NCBI GenBank assembly: GCA_039808325.1
Contig: JBDHSU010000072.1
Span: 1 to 21,384 of the forward strand
Source: JAFKKS01 sp039808325
GTDB lineage: Bacteria; Pseudomonadota; Alphaproteobacteria; Rhizobiales; Xanthobacteraceae
Direction: 5' to 3'
Length of the DNA: 21,384 nt
Position 1 is the first letter of the stretch; each line of letters starts with the position of its first letter. The notes below the pieces were generated by a model. The model worked only from the letters and a program-made list of their open reading frames with translations, had not been told where the DNA came from and ran no database searches. The position numbers and the translations under genes are program-made. This document shows, in pieces, positions 7,755-15,346 of this stretch.

Positions 7755-9242
7755 ATGAAATCGAAAGCTTTGATGGGCGCGCTCTTCGCGCTTGGGCTGG
7801 CCTGCGGCGCGGCGCCCGCGCAAGCCGCGAAGGATCAGGTGATCATGGCGCTGGCGATCGAGCCGCCGGGCCTCGACCCAACGATGCAGGCATCCACCGC
7901 CGTGAGCGAGGTCACGTGGATGAACATTTACGAGGGGCTCACGCGCTTCGACGAACAGGGCAAGATCCAGCCGGCGCTGGCGGAAAGCTGGACGCAGGAA
8001 GGCAACAAGGTCTTCACGTTCAAATTGCGCAAGGGCGTGAAGTTTCATGACGGCAGCGACCTCACCGCTGCCGACGTGAAGTTCACCTTCGAGCGCAACG
8101 TGTCGGCCAAGAGCACCAACAAGCGCAAGCGCGTGTTCGCCAACATGGTCTCGATCGAGACGCCGGATCCGCTCACGGTGAAGATCACGCTAAAAACGCC
8201 GTCGGCGCTGCTGCCGTTCTTCCTTGCCGAGGCCACGGCCGCCGTCCTTTCGCCGAAGACCGCCGAGAAGGACGGAACCAACCCGGTCGGCACCGGCCCG
8301 TACAAGTTCGTGTCGTGGACGCGCGGCGATTCACTCAAGCTCGAGCGTTTCGCCGACTATACCGGACCGATAAAGCCGACGATCCAGCGCGCGACCATCC
8401 GCTTCATCAACGACGAGAATGCACAGATCGCCGCGCTCCAGGCCGGCGACGTCGACTACGTTCCCGTCGTCGGCGCGGTCGAAAGCGTCGACGGCTTCAA
8501 GGGCGACGATCGCTTCCAGATCCTCGCCGGAATGACCCAGGGCGTCATGTTCCTCGGGCTCAACAACAAGCAGGCGCCGTTCACCGACCTGAAAATCCGG
8601 CAGGCGCTCTACCACGCGCTCGACCGGCAGGCCGTCAACCTCGGGACGCACAACGGCTACGGAAAGCCGATGGGCGCACAGATGACGCCGCTCAATCCGT
8701 ATTGGATCGACACCTCCAATATCTACAAGCACGATATGGCGGCGGCGAAGAAGCTGCTGGCGGAGGCGGGCAAGCCTGGTGGCTTCGAGGCGAACCTGAA
8801 AATTCTTCCGATTCCCTCGACACGCCGCGCGGCCGAAATCATCGCTTCGCAGCTCGCCGAGGTCGGGGTGAAGGTTCGCATCGAGGTGCTGGAGACCGCG
8901 CAGTGGCTCGAAGTCGTCTTCCGCAACAAGAACTACGATATGACCATTCTCTCGCAGCAAGAGCCCTGGAGCATTCTCAACTACACGGAGCCGAAATACC
9001 TCTATCAGTATGACAGCCCCGAGTTCCGCAAACTCATCGAGGAGGCGGAGGCAAGCACGACGGAAGCGGGCCTGAAAGAAAAGCTCGCGGCCGCGCAGGA
9101 GCGTTTGGCGAAGGACGCGCCCTCGCTCTGGCTCTACGACTTCCCCAAGATCGGTGTCGCCAACAAGAATCTGAGCGGTCTTTGGAAGAACTCGCCCGCG
9201 CCGGCCTACCCGCTTGCGGCGATGCACTGGACCGGCCAATAG
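7755..9242 (+). CDS. peptide/nickel ABC transporter substrate-binding protein (SBP family 5)
   Basis: Periplasmic receptor of the importer, 495 residues. The Sec signal peptide is MKSKALMGALFALGLACGAAPAQA-like, with cleavage expected after AQA (near residue 24). Family-5 landmarks follow in order: EPPGLDPT, MNIYEGLTRFDEQGKIQPAL, AESWTQEGNKVFTFKLRKGV, KFHDGSDLTAADVKFTFER, NPVGTGPYKFVSW and RQALYHALDRQAV. It lies last in the operon, behind both ATPase genes. Whether the ligand is a peptide, an opine-like compound or another small molecule cannot be read from the sequence; the adjacent CocE-like hydrolase favours an ester or amide. Confidence 0.94.
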   Translation: MKSKALMGALFALGLACGAAPAQAAKDQVIMALAIEPPGLDPTMQASTAVSEVTWMNIYEGLTRFDEQGKIQPALAESWTQEGNKVFTFKLRKGVKFHDGSDLTAADVKFTFERNVSAKSTNKRKRVFANMVSIETPDPLTVKITLKTPSALLPFFLAEATAAVLSPKTAEKDGTNPVGTGPYKFVSWTRGDSLKLERFADYTGPIKPTIQRATIRFINDENAQIAALQAGDVDYVPVVGAVESVDGFKGDDRFQILAGMTQGVMFLGLNNKQAPFTDLKIRQALYHALDRQAVNLGTHNGYGKPMGAQMTPLNPYWIDTSNIYKHDMAAAKKLLAEAGKPGGFEANLKILPIPSTRRAAEIIASQLAEVGVKVRIEVLETAQWLEVVFRNKNYDMTILSQQEPWSILNYTEPKYLYQYDSPEFRKLIEEAEASTTEAGLKEKLAAAQERLAKDAPSLWLYDFPKIGVANKNLSGLWKNSPAPAYPLAAMHWTGQ

Positions 9243-9249
9243 GCCGCCC

Positions 9250-9285
9250 GTGAGGAAGGCACTCCATTCGGAATGCCTTCCTCAC
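9250..9285 (+). terminator. strong hairpin after the binding-protein gene (probable transcription end)
   Basis: The arms GTGAGGAAGGCA (9250-9261) and TGCCTTCCTCAC (9274-9285) pair perfectly over 12 bp; after one mismatch, TCC/GGA continue the stem around an ATTC loop. It begins 7 bases after the stop codon. No T run follows on the plus strand (AAACCTGACG), so it may be a processing or mRNA-stabilising structure instead of a classical terminator. Confidence 0.6.
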
Positions 9286-9300
9286 AAACCTGACGATGGT

Positions 9301-9323
9301 CGCGCCGCGTTATCCTCGGCGCG
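9301..9323 (-). terminator. second hairpin, possible transcription end of the leftward operon
   Basis: CGCGCCG (9301-9307) and CGGCGCG (9317-9323) form a 7-bp perfect stem around CGTTATCCT; the flanking T/G and G/C can extend it. It lies between the ends of the convergent importer and CoA-transferase operons. No U tract is seen on either strand, so the call rests on position and symmetry. Confidence 0.4.
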
Positions 9324-9361
9324 GCCGTCCCCTGACGTGGCCACCGAAAGCTTGAGATCGA

Positions 9362-10570
9362 TCAACCCGCGCTTGCGGAACCGTCGATCGCCGCGCCGGT
9401 CTTGAGCAAGCCGTCGATCTCGGCCGCGGCAAATCCATACTCCGACAGAACCTCGACCGTGTTCTCGCCGATGCGCGGCGCGTGCCGGCGGATGTCCGGC
9501 TGGCTTTCGCTCCAGGTCTCCGGAATGCCCATCATACGAATCCGCCCCTCCGAGGGGTGATCGAAAAGCCGGAAGAAATCGACGGCCTTCATATGCGGGT
9601 CGTCGAGGAGGCCAGCCGGCGTGTTGAGCGGCGTCGAGGGAATATCCGCTTCGTGCAGGAGCTTCGCCCATTCCGCCGTCGTCTTCGACGCGAAGGTCTT
9701 GGTGAGGAATTCATAGATCAGCCCGATGTTCTTCGTTCGCGAGTTCATCGAGTCGAAGCGCGGATCGTCCGCCATCTCGGGATGGCCTGCGAGCGCGAAG
9801 AAGCGCCGCCATTGCTTGTCGTTATAGACGAGCACGCCGATATAGCCGTCCTGCGTGCGATACGGCCGCCGGCGCGCGTCGATCATGCGCGCATAGCCCG
9901 CGCCGCCCAATGGCGGCTCGAAGGTGAGGCCGTAGAGATGGTCGCCCATGACGAACTGCGTCATGGTCTCGAACATCGGCACCTCGATCGCCTGCCCCTT
10001 TCCGGTACGCTCGCGGTAATAGAGCGCCATGCCGATGGAGCTTGCGGCCGCCATTCCCACCGCGCGGTCGATGAGCGCGCATGCGACGAACGTCGGCTCG
10101 TCGACGCCGCGCGCCTGCAGCACCGGCAGGCCGATGGCCGCTTGAATAAGGTCGTCGTAGGCCGGCCGGTCCGCATAAGGGCCGCGCTGACCGAACCCGA
10201 AGGCGTTGCAATAGATGAGGCGCGGATTGAGCGCCGACGCCTGCGCGTAGGAGGCGCCGAGCCGCTCCATCGCCTTGGGGCGGAAGGTGCAGAGCATGAC
10301 GTCGGCTTGCTTGACCAGGCGTTGCAGCGCGGCACGCGCATCGTCCTTCTTCAAGTCCAGCGCGAGGCTGCGCTTGTTGCGATTGAGATGCAGAAAATAC
10401 GGGCCCATGCCCTTGTTGCGCGAAGGTCCGATGCCCCGCAGCGTGTCGCCTTCCGGCGGCTCGATCTTGCAGATATCCGCGCCCATGTCGCCGAGGATTT
10501 GCGCCGCATACGGCCCCAGGACGTTCATCGTCATGTCGATGACGCGGATGCCGGTCAAAGGGCCGCTCAC
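9362..10570 (-). CDS. CaiB/BaiF (family III) CoA-transferase, copy 1
   Basis: A 402-residue enzyme that moves CoA between a CoA-thioester and a free carboxylate. Family III landmarks are LTGIRVIDM, GDMGADICKIEPPEGD, LNRNKRSLALDL, NPRLIYCNAFGFGQRGPYAD and YRERTGKGQAIEVPMFE. The catalytic Asp that forms the aspartyl-CoA intermediate corresponds to Asp168 in LIDRAVGM. Translation starts at a GTG at 10570 preceded by AAGGAGAG four bases away; a long open frame upstream is only an antisense-like shadow over the neighbour gene. The start overlaps the stop of copy 2 (GTGA), so the two are translationally coupled and could form a heteromer. Substrate unknown; it closes the leftward operon. Confidence 0.94.
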   Translation of the reverse strand: MSGPLTGIRVIDMTMNVLGPYAAQILGDMGADICKIEPPEGDTLRGIGPSRNKGMGPYFLHLNRNKRSLALDLKKDDARAALQRLVKQADVMLCTFRPKAMERLGASYAQASALNPRLIYCNAFGFGQRGPYADRPAYDDLIQAAIGLPVLQARGVDEPTFVACALIDRAVGMAAASSIGMALYYRERTGKGQAIEVPMFETMTQFVMGDHLYGLTFEPPLGGAGYARMIDARRRPYRTQDGYIGVLVYNDKQWRRFFALAGHPEMADDPRFDSMNSRTKNIGLIYEFLTKTFASKTTAEWAKLLHEADIPSTPLNTPAGLLDDPHMKAVDFFRLFDHPSEGRIRMMGIPETWSESQPDIRRHAPRIGENTVEVLSEYGFAAAEIDGLLKTGAAIDGSASAG

Positions 10571-11772
10571 GATACTCTCCTTGCTTCGTTCGAGGTCGGC
10601 GCGCCGAGGACGCCCGCGCTCCGCAATTCCGCGATCTCTTCGCCGGTGAAGTCGAAATCGGCGAGGATAGCTGAAGCGTCCGCGCCCGCCGGCGGGGCGA
10701 CGCGATGCAGCGCCGCGCCGCGCCGGCCGTTCGCCCAGACGGGGAACGGAATATGCCGCTCGCCGTCCCGCTCCATGACCATTTCGCGCGCCTTCACCTG
10801 CGGGCTTTCCGCCGTCTGCGCCGGGGTCAGGACGCGTTGCGCTGGCACGTCGTGCCGATTGAAACGCTCCATCCAGTTGTCCAACGTGCGCGTCCGCAGC
10901 ACCTCGCGCATGCGGCGCGAAAGCGCGTCGCCGTGTTGACGGCGCTGCGGCTCCGTCGCGTAGATCGCATCCGCGAGATCGGGCGCGAGGTCGCGCGTCG
11001 CGGCGACGAAATTCGTCCAGAATTTCTCCTCGACGATGCCGAGCGCGACGGCGCCGTCCGCCACATCGAAGAGATCGTTGGTCGGCCACAGATGCTCGCG
11101 CGACACGTGGTCGAGCTCGAAACCGTGTCGGGCGGCGGTGAACGACATCGCCGCTTCCGCCAGGCTGAGATCGAGATAGACGCCCTTTCCGGTCCGCTCC
11201 CGCTCGTGCATCGCGGAGAGGATGGCGATGACCGCATAGGCACCGGCCGCAAGATCCGCGACCGGCAGTCCCGAACGCCGCGGCGGCTCCAGCCAGTGGC
11301 CGCAGAGCACCATCGCGCCAGCAGCGGAAAGATAATTGAGGTCATGCCCGGGGACGAGACGTTCCGGTCCGTTCTGTCCGTAGCCCGAGAGCGAGCAGTA
11401 GATCAGCCGCGGATTGATCTTCGACAGCGATTCGAAATCGATCCCGATCCGCTCCGTCACGCCGGGCCGAAACCCCTCGATCGCGACATCGACACCACGC
11501 GTCAGGCGCTCGACGACGCGCATCGCCTCCGGCCGCTTGAGGTCGAGAACAATGCTGCGCTTGTTTCGGTTCGCCATCCTGAACAGCGGGAAGCGGAATT
11601 CGCGCGCCGCGTCGCCGCCCGGCGGCTCCACCTTGATCACGTCGGCGCCGAGATCGCCGAGCGCCACGGTCGCGAACGGCCCCGGCAGCAGCAGCGAAAA
11701 GTCGAGAACCTTGACGCCCCGCAGCGGCTGCCAGCCTTCAGCGCGGTCCGGTCGTTTCGCGTTTTCGATCAT
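10567..11772 (-). CDS. CaiB/BaiF (family III) CoA-transferase, copy 2
   Basis: A 401-residue family III CoA-transferase, clearly related to but divergent from its neighbour. Landmarks are LRGVKVLDFS, GDLGADVIKVEPPGGDAARE, NRNKRSIVLDL, NPRLIYCSLSGYGQNGP and ERERTGKGVYLDLSL. The catalytic Asp corresponds to Asp173 in LPVADLAAGAYA. The ATG at 11772 lies 5 bases after the acyl-CoA dehydrogenase stop. Tandem divergent pairs of this family are known to work as two-subunit enzymes (for example BbsEF for benzylsuccinate and SmtAB for malate), a possible model here. Alternatively, each may handle a different acid. Confidence 0.94.
   Translation of the reverse strand: MIENAKRPDRAEGWQPLRGVKVLDFSLLLPGPFATVALGDLGADVIKVEPPGGDAAREFRFPLFRMANRNKRSIVLDLKRPEAMRVVERLTRGVDVAIEGFRPGVTERIGIDFESLSKINPRLIYCSLSGYGQNGPERLVPGHDLNYLSAAGAMVLCGHWLEPPRRSGLPVADLAAGAYAVIAILSAMHERERTGKGVYLDLSLAEAAMSFTAARHGFELDHVSREHLWPTNDLFDVADGAVALGIVEEKFWTNFVAATRDLAPDLADAIYATEPQRRQHGDALSRRMREVLRTRTLDNWMERFNRHDVPAQRVLTPAQTAESPQVKAREMVMERDGERHIPFPVWANGRRGAALHRVAPPAGADASAILADFDFTGEEIAELRSAGVLGAPTSNEARRVS
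10575..10582 (-). promoter_or_regulatory. ribosome binding site fixing the GTG start of CoA-transferase copy 1
   Basis: On the minus strand AAGGAGAG lies four bases before the GTG at 10570. It is inside the coding end of copy 2 and decides the start among many upstream in-frame candidates. Confidence 0.65.
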
Positions 11773-11777
11773 GGCGC

Positions 11778-12944
11778 TCAGTACGATCTCGGCAGGCCAA
11801 GCACGCGCTCGGCGATGAAATTGAGGATCATATGCGGGCTGATCGGCGCGATGCGCGGAATGAGGCTTTCGCGCAGATAGCGCTCCACCACGAACTCCTT
11901 CGAGTAGCCCATGCCGCCGTGCGTCAGGATCGCCTGTTCGCACGTCTCGAACGCGGCTTCCGCCGCGAGATATTTCGCGGCGTTCGCTTCGGCGCCGCAT
12001 TCCTCGCCGCGGTCGTAGAGCGAGGCCGCCTTGAACACCATCAGGTTCGCCGCCTCGAGTTCCGCCCAGCATTTCGCCAAGGGATGCTGGATGCCTTGGT
12101 TCTGTCCGATCGGCCGCCCGAACACGACACGCTCGCGCGCATATTGCGAGGCACGGCGCAGCGCCGCGCGCCCGATGCCGATCGCTTCCGCCGCGATGAG
12201 GATACGCTCCGGATTCATGCCGTGCAGGATGGAGCGGAAGCCGTCGCCTTCCGGGCCGATGCGGTCCGCCTCCGGAATTTCCATCCTGTCGAAGAACACC
12301 ATGTTCGAGTCGACGGCATGGCGGCCCATCTTGTCGATCTCGCGCACCTCGACACGGCTGCGGTCGAAATCGGTATAGAACAGCGTCAGGCCGTCGGTCT
12401 TGCGCTTCACTCGATCGAGCGGCGTGGTTCGCGCAAGCAGCAGGATCTTGTTGGCGACCTGCGCGGTCGAGATCCAGATCTTCTCGCCGCTGACCACGTA
12501 GCGGTCGTGCTGCTTGTCGGCGCGCGTCTTGATCTGCGTCGTGTTGAGGCCGACGTTCGGTTCCGTCACCGCGAAGCACGCCTTGTCCTCGCCGCTGATG
12601 AGGGGCGGCAGCATGCGGCGCTGCTGCTCCTCGGAGCCGAAGACGACGACCGGATTGAGTCCGAAAATGTTCATGTGAATGGCGGAGGCGCCGCTCATCG
12701 CCGCGCCGGACTCGGCGACCGCCTGCATCATGATCGCGGCTTCGGTGATGCCGAGCCCCGCGCCGCCGAACGCTTCCGGCATGGCGATGCCGAGCCATCC
12801 TCCCTTGGCGACGGCGGCATGGAATTCATGCGGGAAACCGCCCTCGCGATCCTTGCGCAGCCAATAGTCGTCGCCGAAATCCGCGCAAAGTTGCAGGATC
12901 GCCTCGCGCAGTTGCTGCTGATCCGCTGTCAGTGAAAAGTCCAC
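11778..12944 (-). CDS. acyl-CoA dehydrogenase family protein
   Basis: A 388-residue FAD enzyme predicted to introduce an alpha,beta double bond into an acyl-CoA and pass electrons to electron-transfer flavoprotein. Family motifs in order: DFSLTADQQQLREAI, GWLGIAMPEAFGGAGLG, CFAVTEPNVG (FAD-binding), SGEKIWIS, VFGRPIGQNQGIQHPLA and GGMGYSKEFVVERYLRES. The usual catalytic Glu near the C-terminus (in IYEGT) is absent: the equivalent stretch reads RIAPISPHM. A Glu is instead present as Glu246 in GMNPERI, the site used by isovaleryl- and long-chain-type dehydrogenases. The start is a GTG at 12944 with GAGG upstream. It lies 11 bases from livF and 5 from the CoA-transferase, so all are probably in one transcript. 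Confidence 0.93.
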   Translation of the reverse strand: MDFSLTADQQQLREAILQLCADFGDDYWLRKDREGGFPHEFHAAVAKGGWLGIAMPEAFGGAGLGITEAAIMMQAVAESGAAMSGASAIHMNIFGLNPVVVFGSEEQQRRMLPPLISGEDKACFAVTEPNVGLNTTQIKTRADKQHDRYVVSGEKIWISTAQVANKILLLARTTPLDRVKRKTDGLTLFYTDFDRSRVEVREIDKMGRHAVDSNMVFFDRMEIPEADRIGPEGDGFRSILHGMNPERILIAAEAIGIGRAALRRASQYARERVVFGRPIGQNQGIQHPLAKCWAELEAANLMVFKAASLYDRGEECGAEANAAKYLAAEAAFETCEQAILTHGGMGYSKEFVVERYLRESLIPRIAPISPHMILNFIAERVLGLPRSY

Positions 12945-12955
12945 GCTCGCCTCGA

Positions 12956-13651
12956 TTACCCGACGTAACTCTCGATGACGCGCGGATCGCGCGCGATCTC
13001 CTCCGCCGGACCGTCGAGAACCAGATGTCCGGCCGACATGACGTAGGCGTGCTGCGCATGGCGCAGCGCCTCGTGCGCGTTCTGCTCGACTTGCAGGATG
13101 GCGATGCCGGCGGCGTGCAGCGCCTTGAGATGCTCGAACACCTGCATCACCAGGATCGGCATCAGGCCCCAGGAGATTTCGTCGACCAGCAGAAGCCTCG
13201 GCTGCGTCATCAGTGCGCGCGCCAGCGCCAGCATCTGCTGCTCGCCGCCGGACAAGGTCGCCGCGAGCTGGCCGCGCCGCTCGCCGAGACGAGGAAAAAG
13301 ATCGAACGCCGTCTCGAGCCCGCGGCGCAAGCCAGCGGCATCGCAGGTGTAGCCGCCGATGCGCAGATTCTCTTCCACCGTCATCTGCGGAAAAATCTGG
13401 CGACCCTCCGGCACATAGCCGAACCCGTGGCGCTGGCGCTGCCACGGCGGCAGCGTCGAGATATCGTCGCCGTTGAGGACGACGCGGCCGCGATGCTTCA
13501 CAAGGCCGACGACGGCGCGCAACAGCGACGTCTTTCCCGCCCCGTTCGCGCCGATCAGCACGATCCATCGCCCGGCGCCAACCTCCAGGCTGACGCCGCC
13601 GACGGCGATCGCCTGGCCGTAGCGGACTTCGATGCCGTCGAGTGTCAGCAT
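12956..13651 (-). CDS. livF: branched-chain amino-acid-type ABC transporter ATPase, LivF
   Basis: A 231-residue cytoplasmic ATPase of the HAAT (Liv) importer family. Walker A is GANGAGKT (about residues 34-41), followed by GFGYVPEGRQIFPQMTVEEN, which is diagnostic of LivF. The signature is LSGGEQQML and the His switch appears as a Q/E form (ILQVEQN), as is normal for LivF. Walker B reads LLLVDEISWGL, whereas DEPSLGL is usual, an unusual Pro-to-Ile change. The ATG lies 3 bases after the livG stop. The transported compound may not be an amino acid: Liv-type systems next to CoA-transferases often import organic acids. Confidence 0.93.
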   Translation of the reverse strand: MLTLDGIEVRYGQAIAVGGVSLEVGAGRWIVLIGANGAGKTSLLRAVVGLVKHRGRVVLNGDDISTLPPWQRQRHGFGYVPEGRQIFPQMTVEENLRIGGYTCDAAGLRRGLETAFDLFPRLGERRGQLAATLSGGEQQMLALARALMTQPRLLLVDEISWGLMPILVMQVFEHLKALHAAGIAILQVEQNAHEALRHAQHAYVMSAGHLVLDGPAEEIARDPRVIESYVG

Positions 13652-13654
13652 GAC

Positions 13655-14371
13655 CTACACCGCCGCTTCGCCGAGATACGCACGGATAACCTCCGGGTCG
13701 CGGCGAACCTGATCGGGCGTGCCGACCGCGATCACGGCGCCGGCATCGAGCACCACGGCACGGTCGCAGAGCGCCAGGGACTGGCGCACATTGTGGTCGA
13801 CCATCACGATGCTGGTGCGCGCTTTCAGCTTTTGAATAAGCGAAAGGAGGTCCGCGGCCTCCCCCGTCGTCAAGCCGGCGAGCGGCTCGTCGAGCAGCAG
13901 GAGACATGGCTCGAGCGCCAGCGCGCGCGCCACCTCGAGCCGCTTCAGCATTCCGAGCGTGAGTTGGCCGGCGAGGTCTCCCGCGCGCCGATCGAGTCCG
14001 ACGCTGGCGAGGATCGTCATGGCGTCGTCCACAGTGTTGTGATGCGCGGCGGCCGCGCTCGGCACCGAGGCGAGGACATTGTCCAACACCGTCAGCGAGC
14101 GGAACGGCCGCACCACCTGAAACGTGCGCGCGATGCCCAGCCGCGCGCGGCGAACGGCCGGATAGCGCGTGATATCGACGCCGTTGAGCCTGACGCGTCC
14201 CGCATCCGGCGCCGCCGCGCCGGCGATGAGGTTGAACAGCGTCGTCTTGCCCGCCCCGTTCGGCCCGAACAGGCCGAGCAGCGCCCCCTTCTCCACGGTC
14301 AGATCGACGCCGCGCACGGCATGCACGCCGCCAAACCGCTTCTGTACCCCTTCGACCTCGAGCAGCGCCAT
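13655..14371 (-). CDS. livG: branched-chain amino-acid-type ABC transporter ATPase, LivG
   Basis: A 238-residue partner ATPase. It begins LLEVEGVQKRFGGVHAVRGV, with Walker A GPNGAGKT (about residues 36-43). GIARTFQVVRPF is the typical LivG Q-loop region. Walker B is LLLLDEPLAGL and the switch His is in MVDHN. The signature reads LTLGMLKRLEVARAL, where LSYGQQRRLE is typical, a noticeable variation in the helix that contacts ATP of the other subunit. LivG proteins are usually about 250-260 residues, so this one is slightly short. Gaps of 3 bases on both sides place it in one operon with livF and livM. Confidence 0.93.
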   Translation of the reverse strand: MALLEVEGVQKRFGGVHAVRGVDLTVEKGALLGLFGPNGAGKTTLFNLIAGAAAPDAGRVRLNGVDITRYPAVRRARLGIARTFQVVRPFRSLTVLDNVLASVPSAAAAHHNTVDDAMTILASVGLDRRAGDLAGQLTLGMLKRLEVARALALEPCLLLLDEPLAGLTTGEAADLLSLIQKLKARTSIVMVDHNVRQSLALCDRAVVLDAGAVIAVGTPDQVRRDPEVIRAYLGEAAV

Positions 14372-14374
14372 GGC

Positions 14375-15346
14375 TCAGGCTCCCGGGCCGTTGGCGGGGA
14401 CGGCGCGCGCCGGCAACTTTCCGCGCGCCATGAGCCGCGCGAGCACGGGAACGATTCCATCGCGCATGAACAGGATCACCGCGAGCAGCAGCAAGCCGAC
14501 GATCGTCAGATGCAGCCCCGGCGCGATGACCTGCAGCGCCTCGCGAATCAGCACATAGAGAAGCGCGCCGGCGACGGGGCCCATCGCGGTGCCCGCGCCT
14601 CCGATCAGCGGCACGGCCAGCGCGATGATCGAAATGTCGACCGCGAACACGACGTTGGGAAACAGCGACGACGCGAACAGCCCATGCACGGCGCCGGTGA
14701 ACCCGGCGATGCCGGCGCTCACCGCGAAGAGGACAAGTTTCAGCCGCGTGGCGTTGATGCCGATCGCCGTCGCGGCCGTCTCGTCGTCCTTGATGGCGAG
14801 CACGCGCACACCCATCCGCGTGCGCTTGATCAACAGCAGGATGATCGTCGCGCCCGCGGCCGCCGCCATCATCAGCACATGCGGCAGCCAGATCGGAAGG
14901 ATCTCCTGCAACACGATGCCGCCGGGCCCGCCCGCGAAACTCAATTTTCGCACCACGAGCAGCACCAGTTCCTGAAAGAACAAGGTCGCGAAGGTGAACG
15001 CGATGCCGCGCAGCCGCAGGCTCGTCACGCCGATGATCAGCGACGCGAGAACGCTCGCGATGATCGCCGAGATCAGCGCCAGCCACAGCGGCAGCTCGGC
15101 GTTCATGGCGATCACGACCGCGTAAGCGCCGATGCCGGCGAGCGCGCCGTGCGCAAAGGAGACGTAGCCGGTCAAGCCGGACATCAGATTCCAGGCCTGG
15201 CCCAAGGCAAGGAAGTAAGCCGTGTAATAGACCAGCGTGCGGACGTAAGAAGAGACGCCGAACCACGGAAGCGCGGCCGCGATCGCCGCAACCGCAATCG
15301 TCGCCGCCACGCCGAAAAGCGAACGCTCCGCCGCACCCTTAAGCAT
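14375..15346 (-). CDS. livM: branched-chain amino-acid-type ABC transporter permease, LivM
   Basis: A 323-residue membrane protein with about eight or more hydrophobic helices. It carries LGQAWNLMSGLTGYVSFAHG, the hallmark LivM segment, then SLRLRGIAFTFATLFFQEL, GGPGGI, RTRMGVRVLAIKDDETAATA (the ATPase-contact loop) and GGAGTAMGPVAGALL. Its start codon overlaps the end of livH by 8 bases. Part of the leftward uptake operon. Confidence 0.94.
   Translation of the reverse strand: MLKGAAERSLFGVAATIAVAAIAAALPWFGVSSYVRTLVYYTAYFLALGQAWNLMSGLTGYVSFAHGALAGIGAYAVVIAMNAELPLWLALISAIIASVLASLIIGVTSLRLRGIAFTFATLFFQELVLLVVRKLSFAGGPGGIVLQEILPIWLPHVLMMAAAAGATIILLLIKRTRMGVRVLAIKDDETAATAIGINATRLKLVLFAVSAGIAGFTGAVHGLFASSLFPNVVFAVDISIIALAVPLIGGAGTAMGPVAGALLYVLIREALQVIAPGLHLTIVGLLLLAVILFMRDGIVPVLARLMARGKLPARAVPANGPGA

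Noticed and set aside
10571..11089. Upstream extension of CoA-transferase copy 1 to 575 codons
   Set aside because: The extra part overlaps copy 2 in another frame and is low-complexity; the GTG at 10570 has a strong ribosome site and gives the family's normal length.
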